DNA of 64,000 nt, taken from the NCBI GenBank assembly GCA_903832325.1, contig CAILBC010000027.1:186001-250000 (forward strand), given 5' to 3'. A program made the position numbers and the translations under genes. How positions within the stretch are numbered: the first letter of the stretch is position 1; the number at the start of each line of letters is the position of its first letter. A model generated the notes under the pieces. It saw only the letters and a program-made list of their open reading frames with translations, did no database searches and had not been told where the DNA came from. Shown piece by piece: positions 36,256 through 45,400 of the stretch. The DNA is from an uncultured Sphingomonadales bacterium (GTDB taxonomy: Bacteria; Pseudomonadota; Alphaproteobacteria; Sphingomonadales; Sphingomonadaceae).

Positions 36256-38262
36256 ATGAAGGGCAGTCGGGCATGGGGTGTGGCCCTGGCGCTGGTTGCG
36301 GCCTGCGCCGGTCTGGCAGGCGCTGTCCGGGCGGCAGAGCCCGGCGATGGTTCGGCGCTGGCGGCGCGGTTTGGCGCGCGCGTTTCGATCCAGGGCATCA
36401 GCCTGTCGCCCGATGGCAAAAAGCTGGCGATGATCGTTCCCGCCGGCGACGGACAGCAACTGGTGATTGTCGATCTCGTTGCCGGCGGGGCGCCGCGGCC
36501 GATCCTGGGCGATCCGCGCGCCGATGAACGGCTGATGGCGTGCCAGTGGGTCACCGACAATCGGCTGTTTTGCCGGGTGGTGCTGGAAGTGGATAACGTT
36601 GGCGCGCTGGTCAGTTACAGCCGGGTGATCGCGATCGATGCCGATGGCAGCCATTCCGCGGTGGTTACCGCGCCGTCCTCGTACCGGTCGCTGGCGTTTG
36701 ACTGGTTTGGCGGCGGGGTGATCGACTGGAACGGGGCGCGCCCGGGGCAGGTGCTGATGGCGCGCGCTTATGTGCCCGAATTCACCACCGGCACGCGGCT
36801 GGCCAGTGATGCCGATGGGCTGGGGGTGGATTCGGTCGATGCGATCACGCTGGCGCGCACGCCGGTGGAACCACCTCGCCACGCCGCAACCCGCTATCTG
36901 ACCGACGGACTGGGCCATGTCCGCATAATGGCGGTCACGCATGACAGCGCCACGGGCTATGCCACGGGCAAATACGAGTATCTCTATCGCAAAAAGGGGG
37001 GCCGCGGGTGGGACACGCTGGGCCGGCTCGATGCCTCCAGCGGCGGGCGGGCGAGCGGGTTTGCCCCCGTGGCGATCGATCCCGCGCTCGATCTGGTCTA
37101 TGGCTTTGATACCACGGCCGACGGGTTTCAGGAACTTGCCAGCATCCGGCTGGATGGCAGCGGCACCCGCGCCCCGGTCCTGGCCCGGCACGATGTCGAT
37201 GTGGATGAAGTGCTGACGATCGGGCGGCAGCACCGCGTGGTGGGTGCCAGCTTTGCCACAGACCGGCGGCAGGTGGAATTTTTTGATCCGGACCTGGCAA
37301 AGTTGGGCCCTGCGCTCAGCCGCGCACTGCCGGACCATCCCCCGGTTGCGTTTGTGGATGCCAGCGCGGATGAAGGCCGGCTGCTGCTGGTGGCCTCCAG
37401 CGATACCGATCCGGGCACGATCTACTGGTTTGACAAGGCATCGCACCATCTCGAACAAGTGCTGACCCTGCGGCCAGAGCTGGAGGGCATGGCGCTGGCG
37501 CCGATGCAGCCGGTCACGTTCCCGGCGGCAGATGGCACGGCAGTGCCCGGCTATCTCACGCTGCCGCCCACGGGACCGCGCACCGGCATCCCGGCCATCG
37601 TCATGCCGCATGGCGGTCCGTCGGACCGGGATCAATGGGGCTTTGACTGGCTGGTGCAGTACTTTGCGGCGCGCGGCTTTGCCGTGTTGCAGCCCAATTA
37701 TCGCGGATCATCGGGCTATGGCGCGGGATGGTTTCAGCACAACGGGTTTCAATCGTGGCGCACCGCGATCGGCGATATCGACGATGCCGGGCGCTGGCTG
37801 CTGGCCAGGGGGATTGCCGCGCCGGGCAAGCTGGCCATCGTCGGCTGGTCCTATGGCGGCTATGCCGCGCTGCAATCGGGCGTGACCGAGCCCGGCCTGT
37901 TCCGCGCGATCGTGGCGATCGCCCCGGTGACCGATCTGGAACGGCTGCGCAGCGAAGAAGCGCAATATCTGTCGGGCGCGGTGGCCGATCGCATGATCGG
38001 GCAGGGCGATCATGTGCTGGCTGGATCGCCGGCGCGCCATGCCGAGGCGATCCGCGTGCCGGTGCTGCTGTTTCACGGCACGCGCGATCAGAATGTGGCG
38101 GTGGAACAGTCGCGCGATATGGCAGACCGGCTGCGCAAGGCCGGGAAAGACGTTGACTACGTGGAATTCAAGGGGCTCAATCACCAGCTCGACAGCGCCG
38201 CCGCGCGCACCGGGCTGTTGAGCCGCAGCGATGCCTTTTTGCGCAGGGCCTTGGGTATTTAG
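36256..38262 (+). CDS. Exported S9-family (prolyl oligopeptidase-like) peptidase
   Basis: The 668-residue protein has a signal peptide (about 1-26, ending VRAAEP), a beta-propeller-like region (about 45-410) and a C-terminal alpha/beta-hydrolase domain. The catalytic triad is visible: Ser532 in GWSYGGYAAL, Asp611 in GTRDQNV and His643 in KGLNHQLD. The oxyanion segment is MPHGGPSDRDQWGFDW. It should cut short peptides or acyl-peptides in the periplasm. ATG 36256 is preferred because it starts the signal peptide; upstream codons have no family character. The next gene, another hydrolase, follows 33 bp later. Confidence 0.9.
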   Translation: MKGSRAWGVALALVAACAGLAGAVRAAEPGDGSALAARFGARVSIQGISLSPDGKKLAMIVPAGDGQQLVIVDLVAGGAPRPILGDPRADERLMACQWVTDNRLFCRVVLEVDNVGALVSYSRVIAIDADGSHSAVVTAPSSYRSLAFDWFGGGVIDWNGARPGQVLMARAYVPEFTTGTRLASDADGLGVDSVDAITLARTPVEPPRHAATRYLTDGLGHVRIMAVTHDSATGYATGKYEYLYRKKGGRGWDTLGRLDASSGGRASGFAPVAIDPALDLVYGFDTTADGFQELASIRLDGSGTRAPVLARHDVDVDEVLTIGRQHRVVGASFATDRRQVEFFDPDLAKLGPALSRALPDHPPVAFVDASADEGRLLLVASSDTDPGTIYWFDKASHHLEQVLTLRPELEGMALAPMQPVTFPAADGTAVPGYLTLPPTGPRTGIPAIVMPHGGPSDRDQWGFDWLVQYFAARGFAVLQPNYRGSSGYGAGWFQHNGFQSWRTAIGDIDDAGRWLLARGIAAPGKLAIVGWSYGGYAALQSGVTEPGLFRAIVAIAPVTDLERLRSEEAQYLSGAVADRMIGQGDHVLAGSPARHAEAIRVPVLLFHGTRDQNVAVEQSRDMADRLRKAGKDVDYVEFKGLNHQLDSAAARTGLLSRSDAFLRRALGI

Positions 38263-38295
38263 GGCGTTTTTGCAATCGAATGAGGGGGAACGGGC

Positions 38296-39288
38296 ATGCG
38301 GCGTCGGGATTTCTGTGCAGGGGCAGGGGCGGCGATGGCAACTGCGGGCATGGCGCGCCGCGCCGCGGCAGCCACCGTGGCCGAACTCAATCCGCCGGGG
38401 GTACGCACGGCAGGCATCCGCATGCTGCCGGTGATGGGCGGCAAGTACAAAGTGTGGACCAAGCGTGTGGGACCGGCGGGCGATGACGGACTGAAGGTTC
38501 TCCTGCTCCATGGCGGGCCGGGCTTTGGCCACGAATATCTGGAATGTTTCGAGGATTTTCTGCCTCAGGCAGGGATCACGTTCTATTTATACGATCAACT
38601 TGGCTCCGCCTATTCGGATCAGCCGGACGATCCATCGCTGTGGACGCTGTCGCGCTTTGTCGACGAAGTGGAAGAGGTGCGACAGGGCCTGGGGCTCGAT
38701 CAGTTCGTCCTGTTCGGCCATTCGTGGGGCGGTATCCTGGGTCTGGAATATGCGTTGAAATACCCGCAGCATCTGCGCGGGCTGGTGATTTCGAACATGG
38801 TCGCGGGGATGGCGGCCTATCTGCGCCGCACCGAATCGCTCAAGGTGCTGCTGCAGCCAGCAAACCGGGTGCGCATGGCCGAGCTTGAGGCCAAAGGCGA
38901 TTTTGACAATCCGGACTATACCCGGATCATGATGGAAGATGCCTATCCGCAGATGATTTGCCGGCTGAAACCCTGGCCGGAACCGGTAACGCGCTGTTTT
39001 GCCCGCGCCAACCAGGCGATCTACAACCAGATGCAGGGGAAAAGCGAATTTCTGGTGACGGGAAATCTGAAAGGCTGGGAACGGTGGGATCGGCTACATG
39101 AGATCGCCATGCCGGCGCTGACCATCGGCGCACAGCATGACGAAATGGACCCCGACGATATGCGTCGCATGGCCACGATGATGCCGCGCGGCCAAAATCT
39201 GTTCTGCCCCCGGGGCAGCCACCTGGCCATGTGGGATGATCAGGCGGTCTATTTCGAAGGATTGCTGCGGTTTTTGAAGGCCGTGTAA
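38296..39288 (+). CDS. Proline iminopeptidase-family alpha/beta-hydrolase with Tat-like signal
   Basis: The 330-residue S33-family enzyme begins MRRRDFCAGAGAAMATAG, a short Tat-type or basic signal segment. It carries the HGGPGFGHEYLE oxyanion motif (about 72-83), YDQLGSAYSDQP, the nucleophile elbow LFGHSWGGILGLEYA and a C-terminal catalytic His in CPRGSHLAMWDD. This set fits proline-specific aminopeptidases and related amidases. It follows the S9 peptidase gene by 33 bp, so the two may supply periplasmic peptide breakdown together. Its stop codon touches the stop of a broken gene on the other strand. Confidence 0.88.
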   Translation: MRRRDFCAGAGAAMATAGMARRAAAATVAELNPPGVRTAGIRMLPVMGGKYKVWTKRVGPAGDDGLKVLLLHGGPGFGHEYLECFEDFLPQAGITFYLYDQLGSAYSDQPDDPSLWTLSRFVDEVEEVRQGLGLDQFVLFGHSWGGILGLEYALKYPQHLRGLVISNMVAGMAAYLRRTESLKVLLQPANRVRMAELEAKGDFDNPDYTRIMMEDAYPQMICRLKPWPEPVTRCFARANQAIYNQMQGKSEFLVTGNLKGWERWDRLHEIAMPALTIGAQHDEMDPDDMRRMATMMPRGQNLFCPRGSHLAMWDDQAVYFEGLLRFLKAV

Positions 39289-39441
39289 TCAGCCGGCACC
39301 ACCAAATTTGTCGTTTCCGAATTTGTCATTTAACGTGCCGGCCACGGTGTCGGCCTCGGCAGGGGACAGCGGGGCTTTGTAAACAGTGACCATCTTGGTC
39401 ACTTCGTCGCGCCAGCGTGCGCGGCGCGCGGTGCCGCCGCA
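39289..39441 (-). pseudogene. 3' remnant of a cytochrome c-like gene
   Basis: Reading the minus strand into the stop TGA at 39291-39289 gives about 50 codons without interruption: ARWRDEVTKMVTVYKAPLSP, then AEADTVAGTLNDKFG. The W-x-x-EV-x-KMV-x-x-Y-x-AP pattern is that of the C-terminal helices of c-type cytochrome subunits of dehydrogenases. The heme-binding CXXCH part and a start codon are absent, because the frame runs into the rpsD terminator. The base assignment is certain; the family assignment rests on pattern memory and is tentative. Confidence 0.4.
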
Positions 39442-39444
39442 AAC

Positions 39445-39476
39445 GAAAAAAAAGGCGGGGTTGCCCCCGCCTTTTC
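39445..39476 (-). terminator. Intrinsic terminator of rpsD
   Basis: On the minus strand GGCGGGG-GCAA-CCCCGCC is followed by eight T residues. It is a classic Rho-independent terminator, 30 bp past the rpsD stop; the plus strand also ends in TTTT. Confidence 0.9.
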
Positions 39477-39505
39477 TCGTGTGGTGGGCGGTTGGGCCCG
39501 ACCGG

Positions 39506-40117
39506 TCAGCGCGAATAGAATTCGACGACCAGGTTCGGTTCCATCTTCACCGGATAGGGCACTTCGTCCAGCGTGGGCACGCGGACAAACGTCGCCTTGT
39601 CGGCTTCGGCCGCGACATAGTCGGGGATGTCACGTTCGGGCAGAGTCTGCGCTTCGGCGATCAGGGCCATTTCCTTGGCCTTGTTGCCCAGGCTGATGAT
39701 ATCGCCGGGGCGCACGCGGCGGCTGGCGATGTTGCAGCGCACGCCGTTCACGCGGATGTGGCCGTGGCTGACGATCTGGCGCGCGGCAAAGATCGTCGGG
39801 GCGAACTTGGCGCGATAGACCACCATGTCCAGCCGCTGTTCCAGCAGACCGACCAGGTTCTGGCCGGTATCGCCCTTCATGCGCGATGCTTCGGCATACG
39901 TCGCCTTGAACTGCTTTTCGGTAACGTCGCCGTAATAGCCCTTCAGCTTCTGCTTGGCGCGCAGCTGAATGCCGAAATCCGACACCTTGCTCTTGCGGCG
40001 CTGGCCGTGCTGGCCGGGGCCATAGCTGCGACGGTTGACCGAGCTTTTCGGACGGCCCCAGATGTTTTCACCCAGGCGGCGGTCAATCTTGTACTTTGAT
40101 GCCTTACGCTTTGACAC
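39506..40117 (-). CDS. rpsD: 30S ribosomal protein S4
   Basis: S4 binds 16S rRNA early in small-subunit assembly and helps accuracy. The 203-residue protein has [20 protein letters not shown] and [21 protein letters not shown] at the N-terminus, and an S4 RNA-binding domain from about residue 92 ([33 protein letters not shown]). The start is GTG 40117 with AAGGAA about eight bases upstream; the longer frame from 40159 lacks similarity. It is monocistronic, apart from the rpsMK-rpoA locus, as usual in alphaproteobacteria. A promoter candidate lies about 180 bp upstream. Confidence 0.97.
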   Translation of the reverse strand: MSKRKASKYKIDRRLGENIWGRPKSSVNRRSYGPGQHGQRRKSKVSDFGIQLRAKQKLKGYYGDVTEKQFKATYAEASRMKGDTGQNLVGLLEQRLDMVVYRAKFAPTIFAARQIVSHGHIRVNGVRCNIASRRVRPGDIISLGNKAKEMALIAEAQTLPERDIPDYVAAEADKATFVRVPTLDEVPYPVKMEPNLVVEFYSR

Positions 40118-40298
40118 GCGTGTTCCTTTCCATTTGCGCGCACAGCCCGCGGCACGCAAGCCGCAGCCATGCTGAAAACCCGGGTTCGCACCATGGCACC
40201 GAGTTGCGCCATGCGGCCATCCGCTTCACCGGGTGTGCGGGGCCAATCGGACCTTGGTCCGGCAGGCCGTGGCCGCCGGGGTTCGCGTGGAAGGGCGC

Positions 40299-40327
40299 GC
40301 ATCACCAGACTTGGGCCGGAATGTCAA
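40299..40327 (-). promoter_or_regulatory. Promoter candidate for rpsD
   Basis: On the minus strand TTGACA (40327-40322) is followed after 17 bp by TGATGC (40304-40299). The -10 match is weak. It would give a leader of about 170 bases, long enough for S4 feedback control. Confidence 0.4.
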
Positions 40328-40337
40328 GCACAACGCG

Positions 40338-40360
40338 CATCCTCCCCGGCAGGGGGAGGG
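40338..40360. repeat. Partial family 3 repeat / hairpin after trmJ
   Basis: CATCCTCCCCGGCAGGGGGA matches the first half of the repeats in the carA-carB gap. It forms CCTCCCC / GGGGAGG directly past the trmJ stop, so it may serve as a terminator. Confidence 0.55.
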
Positions 40361-40361
40361 A

Positions 40362-41165
40362 TTACGGGCGCACGCGGCGGTGGCGGTCCAGCGTGGTCAG
40401 GATGCCGCGGAACGTGCGCAGTTCCAGATGGTTCCACGCCGCCTTGGTGAACATCGTGCGCAAGGTGCGCAGCGTGATGGCGCTGCGGATTTCGGGCTCG
40501 AAATAGCCGAGCGGTTCCAGCATGCCGGTCAATTGGCCAAACATGCCCTCAAAATCGGCCTGGGGGGCAGGGGGCAGCAGGTCTTCGGCAGGGGGCTGCA
40601 CCAGATCGCGGTGTTTTGACCATTCATAGGCGCACAGGATCACCGCCTGCGCCAGATTGAGCGATCCGAATTCGGGATTGATCGGCACGGTGATGATCGT
40701 GCGCGCCAGGGCGACATCGTCGGTATCCAGCCCCGATCGTTCGGGCCCGAACACAATCGCGCTTTGCGCCGGCGCCCCCGCGATCGCGCCCGCGGCGGCT
40801 TCCGGAGTGACCACCGGCTTGGTCACGCCGCGTTTGCGCACCGTGGTGGCATAGACATGCACGCAATCGGCCACCGCATCGGCCAGCGTGTCATAAACTT
40901 CGGCATGTTCCAGCACGGTATCGGCACCGGCCGCGGCGGGGCCGGCGGACGGGTTGGGCCAGCCATCGCGCGGGGCGACCAACCGCAGCCGGGTCAGCCC
41001 GAAATTGAGCATGGCGCGCGCCGCCTTGCCGATGTTTTCCCCCAGTTGCGGGCGCACCAGCACGATGATCGGGGCCGGAATCGGGATCGGAATCCCTTCA
41101 GGCCCAGTCTCAGGCCCAGGCCCAGTCTCAGTCTCAGGCCCAGTCTCAGTCTCAGGCCCAGTCAA
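40362..41165 (-). CDS. trmJ: tRNA (cytidine/uridine-2'-O-)-methyltransferase TrmJ
   Basis: TrmJ is a SPOUT-fold enzyme that methylates the 2'-O of residue 32 in tRNAs. The 267-residue frame has [20 protein letters not shown] (about 33-52), [16 protein letters not shown] and [23 protein letters not shown], the three SPOUT motifs with the C-terminal knot. The start appears to be TTG 41165, overlapping the nrdR stop as TTGA. The first 24 residues are low-complexity Gly-Pro-Glu-Thr repeats followed by IPIPIPAP, made by tandem DNA repeats. No better start exists before the conserved core. It is the last gene of rpiB-glyA-nrdR-trmJ. Confidence 0.9.
   Translation of the reverse strand: MTGPETETGPETETGPGPETGPEGIPIPIPAPIIVLVRPQLGENIGKAARAMLNFGLTRLRLVAPRDGWPNPSAGPAAAGADTVLEHAEVYDTLADAVADCVHVYATTVRKRGVTKPVVTPEAAAGAIAGAPAQSAIVFGPERSGLDTDDVALARTIITVPINPEFGSLNLAQAVILCAYEWSKHRDLVQPPAEDLLPPAPQADFEGMFGQLTGMLEPLGYFEPEIRSAITLRTLRTMFTKAAWNHLELRTFRGILTTLDRHRRVRP
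41098..41162. repeat. 18-bp-type tandem repeat at the 5' end of trmJ
   Basis: CAGTCTCAGTCTCAGGCC and shortened variants are repeated through this stretch, reaching to the nrdR stop codon. In the trmJ frame they encode Gly-Pro-Glu-Thr-Glu-Thr units, so copy changes of 6 or 18 bp keep the frame open. Confidence 0.8.
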
Positions 41166-41650
41166 GGTTTCGCCACTTCGCGCACGGTATCTGCTTGTGC
41201 GACGTCTCGCACGGTGCTGGCAAATTCCTCGAAATCGCGCGCCTCGGTGAAATCGCGATAGACGCTGGCAAAGCGGATATAGGCCACGCTGTCGACCTGG
41301 CGCAGCCCGTCCATCACCATTTCGCCGATCTGGCGCGAGGTCACATCGGCCTCGCCCAGCGTTTCGATCTGCCGCTGGATGCCGGTTATCAGCTGGTCCA
41401 GCCGTTCCTGCTCCAGCGGGCGTTTGCGGCAGGCCAGCGCCACCGACTGTTCGATTTTTGCCCGGTCAAACGCTTCGCGCCGGTTGTCGGTCTTCACCAC
41501 CATGATCTCGCGCAGTTGCACGCGCTCAAACGTGGTGAACCGCGCTCCGCACCCTTCGCATTGCCGGCGCCGGCGGATCGAGGTGTTGTCCTCGCTCGGC
41601 CGGCTGTCCTTTACCTGGCTGTCGTCATGGGTGCAGAACGGGCAACGCAT
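41162..41650 (-). CDS. nrdR: Transcriptional repressor NrdR
   Basis: NrdR represses ribonucleotide reductase genes in response to ATP/dATP. The 162-residue protein starts MRCPFC with the zinc ribbon Cys3-Cys6 and Cys31-Cys34 (CEGCGARF), followed by an ATP-cone domain (about 46-136, from [20 protein letters not shown]). ATG 41650 overlaps the glyA stop by one base (TAATG), and its own stop overlaps the trmJ start, so glyA, nrdR and trmJ are coupled. The extension to 41683 lies inside glyA and is not needed. Confidence 0.95.
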   Translation of the reverse strand: MRCPFCTHDDSQVKDSRPSEDNTSIRRRRQCEGCGARFTTFERVQLREIMVVKTDNRREAFDRAKIEQSVALACRKRPLEQERLDQLITGIQRQIETLGEADVTSRQIGEMVMDGLRQVDSVAYIRFASVYRDFTEARDFEEFASTVRDVAQADTVREVAKP

Positions 41651-42972
41651 TACATTTCCGGGTAAATCGGATAGGCGGCGCACAATTCCGCCACACGGTC
41701 GCGCACGCGCTGTTCGACCTGGCCATCGCCTTCATCGCCATTGCGCGACAGGCCGTCGACCACTTCGGCAATCAGCTGCCCGACCAGGCGGAATTCATCT
41801 TCGCGGAAACCGCGCGTGGTCGCCGCCGGCGTCCCCAGACGCACACCCGAAGTGACGAAGGGCGACCGCTTGTCAAACGGCACGCCGTTCTTGTTGCATG
41901 TCAGCCAGGCGCGATCGAGGCCCTTTTCCGCGGCCTTGCCGGTCACGTCCTTGGGGGTCAGGTCGGCGAGCATCAGGTGGTTGTCGGTGCCGCCTGAAAC
42001 GATGGCGATGCCATGGTCCTGCAGGCTGGTGGCCAGCGCCTTGGCATTGGCGACCACCTGGTGGGCATAGGCCTTGAATTCAGGGCGCAGCGCTTCGCCG
42101 AATGCCACCGCCTTGGCGGCGATGGTGTGGACCATCGGCCCGCCCTGAAGCCCGGGGAACACCGCCATGTTGAACTTTTTGGCCAGCGCCTCGTCATTGG
42201 TCAGGATAATGCCCGAACGCGGCCCGCGCAGCGATTTGTGCGTGGTCGAGGTAACCACATGCGCGTGCGGCATCGGCGAGGAATGCGCCCCGCCTGCGAC
42301 CAAGCCCGAAATGTGCGACATGTCGACCAGCAGCCAGGCGCCGATTTCATCGGCAATCGCGCGGAACGCAGCCCAATCCCATTCGCGCGAATAGGCGGTG
42401 CCGCCGGCGATGATCAGCTTTGGCTTGTGTTCACGCGCCAGCGCCGCAACATTGTCCATGTCGATGCGGTGGTCATCGGCCCGCACGCCATAGGGGATGG
42501 GGTGGAACCACTTGCCGCTCATGTTGACAGGCGATCCGTGCGTCAGGTGCCCGCCCGAATTGAGATCCAGCCCCATGAAGCTGTCACCCGGTTGCAGCAG
42601 GGCCAGGAACACGGCCTGGTTCATCTGGCTGCCCGAATTGGGCTGCACATTGGCAAATTCGCAGCCGAACAACGCCTTGGCGCGCTCGATCGCCAGGTTT
42701 TCCACCACATCGGCATATTCGCAGCCGCCGTAATAGCGCTTGCCCGGATAGCCTTCGGCATATTTGTTGGTGAAGATCGATCCGGTCGCTTCGAGCACGG
42801 CCAGGCTGGTCACGTTTTCCGACGCGATCAGCTCGATCTTGGTCTGCTGGCGATGCAGTTCGTGGCGGATCGCCTCATAAATCGCGGGATCGGCGCTGGC
42901 GAGGTGTTCGGTGAAAAATCCTGCCTTACGAATGTCCGGGCGAATGTCCGGCGTGGTGGTGGCTGCGGTCAT
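41650..42972 (-). CDS. glyA: Serine hydroxymethyltransferase
   Basis: GlyA converts serine and tetrahydrofolate to glycine and methylene-THF, the main source of one-carbon units. The 440-residue PLP enzyme shows [45 protein letters not shown], and the PLP Lys246 in [12 protein letters not shown]. The N-terminus ([18 protein letters not shown]) is about 15 residues longer than in many homologues. It lies 51 bp after rpiB and is coupled to nrdR at its stop. Serine supply links it with serB elsewhere in the window. Confidence 0.97.
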   Translation of the reverse strand: MTAATTTPDIRPDIRKAGFFTEHLASADPAIYEAIRHELHRQQTKIELIASENVTSLAVLEATGSIFTNKYAEGYPGKRYYGGCEYADVVENLAIERAKALFGCEFANVQPNSGSQMNQAVFLALLQPGDSFMGLDLNSGGHLTHGSPVNMSGKWFHPIPYGVRADDHRIDMDNVAALAREHKPKLIIAGGTAYSREWDWAAFRAIADEIGAWLLVDMSHISGLVAGGAHSSPMPHAHVVTSTTHKSLRGPRSGIILTNDEALAKKFNMAVFPGLQGGPMVHTIAAKAVAFGEALRPEFKAYAHQVVANAKALATSLQDHGIAIVSGGTDNHLMLADLTPKDVTGKAAEKGLDRAWLTCNKNGVPFDKRSPFVTSGVRLGTPAATTRGFREDEFRLVGQLIAEVVDGLSRNGDEGDGQVEQRVRDRVAELCAAYPIYPEM

Positions 42973-43023
42973 CGTCTGGGCTCCTTCGGGCTGGGACGGA
43001 AATTGGGGCGGATGGGATCGGGA

Positions 43024-43521
43024 TCAGAAGGGCGGGTTTGAAAGCTTGTCCACACGGCCTTCGTGGCGGCCACCGGCAAAGCTGCCTGCCAGAAACGCGG
43101 TGACACAGGCGCGTGCCATGTCGATCCCGGTCAGCCGGGCGCCCAGCGCGATCACATTGGCATTGTTGTGTTCGCGCGCCAGCGTGGCGGCATAGGGATC
43201 TGATACCAGCGCGCAGCGGCACGCCGGATGGCGGTTTACCGCGATCGAAATGCCGATGCCCGATCCGCACAGCGCCACGCCGAATTGGGCCGATCCGTCG
43301 GCAACCGCCTGCGCCAGCCGGTATCCGAAATCGGGATAATCCACCCGCGCATCGCTGTCAGGCCCCAGATCGAGCACATCGTGCCCCTGGTCTGCCAGCA
43401 TCGCGGCAAGGTCCGCCTTCAGCGAAAACGCGGCGTGATCAGAGGCGATGGCGATGCGCAAGGGGCGGAAATTCCTGACCGGGACATGACGGGATTCGTC
43501 TTGCAGCGCCCATAAGGCCAT
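43024..43521 (-). CDS. rpiB: Ribose 5-phosphate isomerase B
   Basis: RpiB interconverts ribose 5-phosphate and ribulose 5-phosphate. The core begins RIAIASDHAAFSLKADL and carries VDYPDFG, GVALCGSGIGISIAVNRH (active-site Cys and anion hole) and HNNANVIALGARLTG. The start is uncertain: ATG 43521 gives 165 residues, but homologues usually begin at the position of TTG 43461, which has AGGAA twelve bases upstream. rpiB-glyA adjacency is common in alphaproteobacteria. Confidence 0.93.
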   Translation of the reverse strand: MALWALQDESRHVPVRNFRPLRIAIASDHAAFSLKADLAAMLADQGHDVLDLGPDSDARVDYPDFGYRLAQAVADGSAQFGVALCGSGIGISIAVNRHPACRCALVSDPYAATLAREHNNANVIALGARLTGIDMARACVTAFLAGSFAGGRHEGRVDKLSNPPF

Positions 43522-43608
43522 CCGTGCTTGGGTGCCACATAATTTGCCTTTATGGTGCTGGGACTTGGGTGCAGGTCTTGCCGCCGGTGGCATAAAGGGA
43601 ATCGCGCG

Positions 43609-45393
43609 ATGGGCTTTGCCGTGTGGAACAGCGACCGGCCGCGGGTGCGCCATATGCCCGCGGCGGCCGCGCTGGTGCTGGCGGTCATTCTGGCGATCAT
43701 CGGCACGACCACGCCCTGGCCGGCGCCCGCCGACCGGCCCGCCAGCGAATTTTCGGCCGGGCGCGCCATGGCCGATGTGCGCGCGATTGCCGCTGTGCCC
43801 CATCCGGCCGGATCGGCCGCCGATGCCGCGGTGCGCGCGCATCTGCTGCAACGGTTGGCGGGGCTGGGGATGATCGTGCGTGCCGAACCTTTTGCGCCCG
43901 ATTCGCAGCGGCTGGCGCATGGCATGCCGTGGGGCGGGCCGGGCGACCGCCCGCGGACCATGGTCAATCTGGTGGGCGTGCTGCCCGGGCGCGATCGCAC
44001 GCTACCGGCGGTGGCGCTGATGGCGCACCATGACAGCGTGGCGGGATCGCCCGGCGCGGCCGATGACGCCACCGGGGTGGCGGCCATCATCGAAACGGTG
44101 CGCGCGGTGGCATCGGGGCCAAAACCGCCGCGCGATCTGGTGGTGATCCTGACCGATGGTGAGGAAATCGGCCTGTATGGCGCGCGGCAGTTCTTTCGCG
44201 GCGAACCCGTGCAGGCAGACCATTCCGGGCCCGATCCGTTGCGCGATCACATCGGCGCGCTGATCAATCTGGAAGCGCGCGGCGGCGGCGGCCGCGCCAC
44301 TTTGTTCCAGACGGCAGACAACAACGGCGCCGCCGTGGCGCTGGCCGCCGGCGCGGTGCGCCATCCGGCGGGATCGTCGCTTGCGGTCTATCTTTATCGC
44401 GTGCTGCCCAATGATACCGACGTGACCATGGCGCTGCCGTGGATGGCGGCGCGCGGGGTGGCGGCCTACAACTATGCCTTTATCGGCCGGCCGGGGCTGT
44501 ACCATTCGCCAAAGGCCACGCCCGACCGGCTGGACCAGGGATCGGTGCAGGATATTGGCAGCCAGGTGCTCGACCTGACGCGCGCACTGCTCGTGGCGCC
44601 GGCGCTGCCGGGGCCGGCGCCCGATCTGGTGTTTTTCGATGCCTTTGGGCTGATGCTGGTCACACTGCCGGTCTGGACGGGGTGGGTCATGCTGGCGGGC
44701 GCGGCTGTGGCCATGGGCGCGATCTGGCGCCAACGCGGGCGCGGGCGCGGGCATGGTCGCGCGGCGCTGGGCGGGGCAGGGCGCATGCTCGGGCTGGCCG
44801 GGCTGGCGGCGCTGCTGGTGATGGGGGCCAATCTGGTTTCGTTCCACGTTGGCGGGCCGAATTACTATGACCGGCTGGCGGCCACCGCCCGGCTGGAAGT
44901 GATGGCGACATTTGCCGCGCTGGCCGCGTTCTTCACCGTGGCCGGGCGCTGGCGGCCCACACGCGCCGCGCTGGCGGGCACATTCGTGCCGTTGTGGCTG
45001 GTGGGTGTGCTGTTGCAGGCGCTGGCGCCGGTGGCGGCCTATGTGGTGGTCATTCCGGTGCTGCTGGCGGCGCTGGCCGCGCTGATGCCCGACAACGGCG
45101 CGGGCCGCGCCGGCGCCGTGCTGATTGCCGCGCCGGTAATCGGGTACCAGATGCTGCTCGGGCACGAAATGCTGCAGGCGGTGGGCAGCGACCTGCCGCT
45201 GGTGGTCACGCTGCCGCTGCTGCTGGCGACGCTGTGCCTGCTGCCGCTGTGGCGCCCGCTATCGGGCAATGCGCGGCGCGTGGCGGTGCTGGTCTGCGCG
45301 CTCGCCGCGCTGATGCTTGCGCTGGCGATCCGCGCCGCGCCGATTTCCGACACGATCCCGCCCTACAGCCGGACCACGCGGCCGGTTTCGTGA
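43609..45393 (+). CDS. M28-family zinc peptidase with C-terminal membrane domain
   Basis: The 594-residue protein has an N-terminal signal anchor (about 16-34), an M28 aminopeptidase domain (about 50-345) and then about seven hydrophobic helices. Zinc-site motifs are visible: MAHHDSVAGSPGAADDATG (His140/141 and Asp152/153 region) and TDGEEIGLYGA (Glu185/186 as base and ligand). The combination of a periplasmic M28 domain with a multi-helix tail is the ER-aminopeptidase-like / Fxna layout found in bacteria too. ATG 43609 has AAGGGA eight bases upstream. It converges with the DUF2059 gene, seven bases apart. Confidence 0.88.
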   Translation: MGFAVWNSDRPRVRHMPAAAALVLAVILAIIGTTTPWPAPADRPASEFSAGRAMADVRAIAAVPHPAGSAADAAVRAHLLQRLAGLGMIVRAEPFAPDSQRLAHGMPWGGPGDRPRTMVNLVGVLPGRDRTLPAVALMAHHDSVAGSPGAADDATGVAAIIETVRAVASGPKPPRDLVVILTDGEEIGLYGARQFFRGEPVQADHSGPDPLRDHIGALINLEARGGGGRATLFQTADNNGAAVALAAGAVRHPAGSSLAVYLYRVLPNDTDVTMALPWMAARGVAAYNYAFIGRPGLYHSPKATPDRLDQGSVQDIGSQVLDLTRALLVAPALPGPAPDLVFFDAFGLMLVTLPVWTGWVMLAGAAVAMGAIWRQRGRGRGHGRAALGGAGRMLGLAGLAALLVMGANLVSFHVGGPNYYDRLAATARLEVMATFAALAAFFTVAGRWRPTRAALAGTFVPLWLVGVLLQALAPVAAYVVVIPVLLAALAALMPDNGAGRAGAVLIAAPVIGYQMLLGHEMLQAVGSDLPLVVTLPLLLATLCLLPLWRPLSGNARRVAVLVCALAALMLALAIRAAPISDTIPPYSRTTRPVS

Positions 45394-45400
45394 TGGCGGA

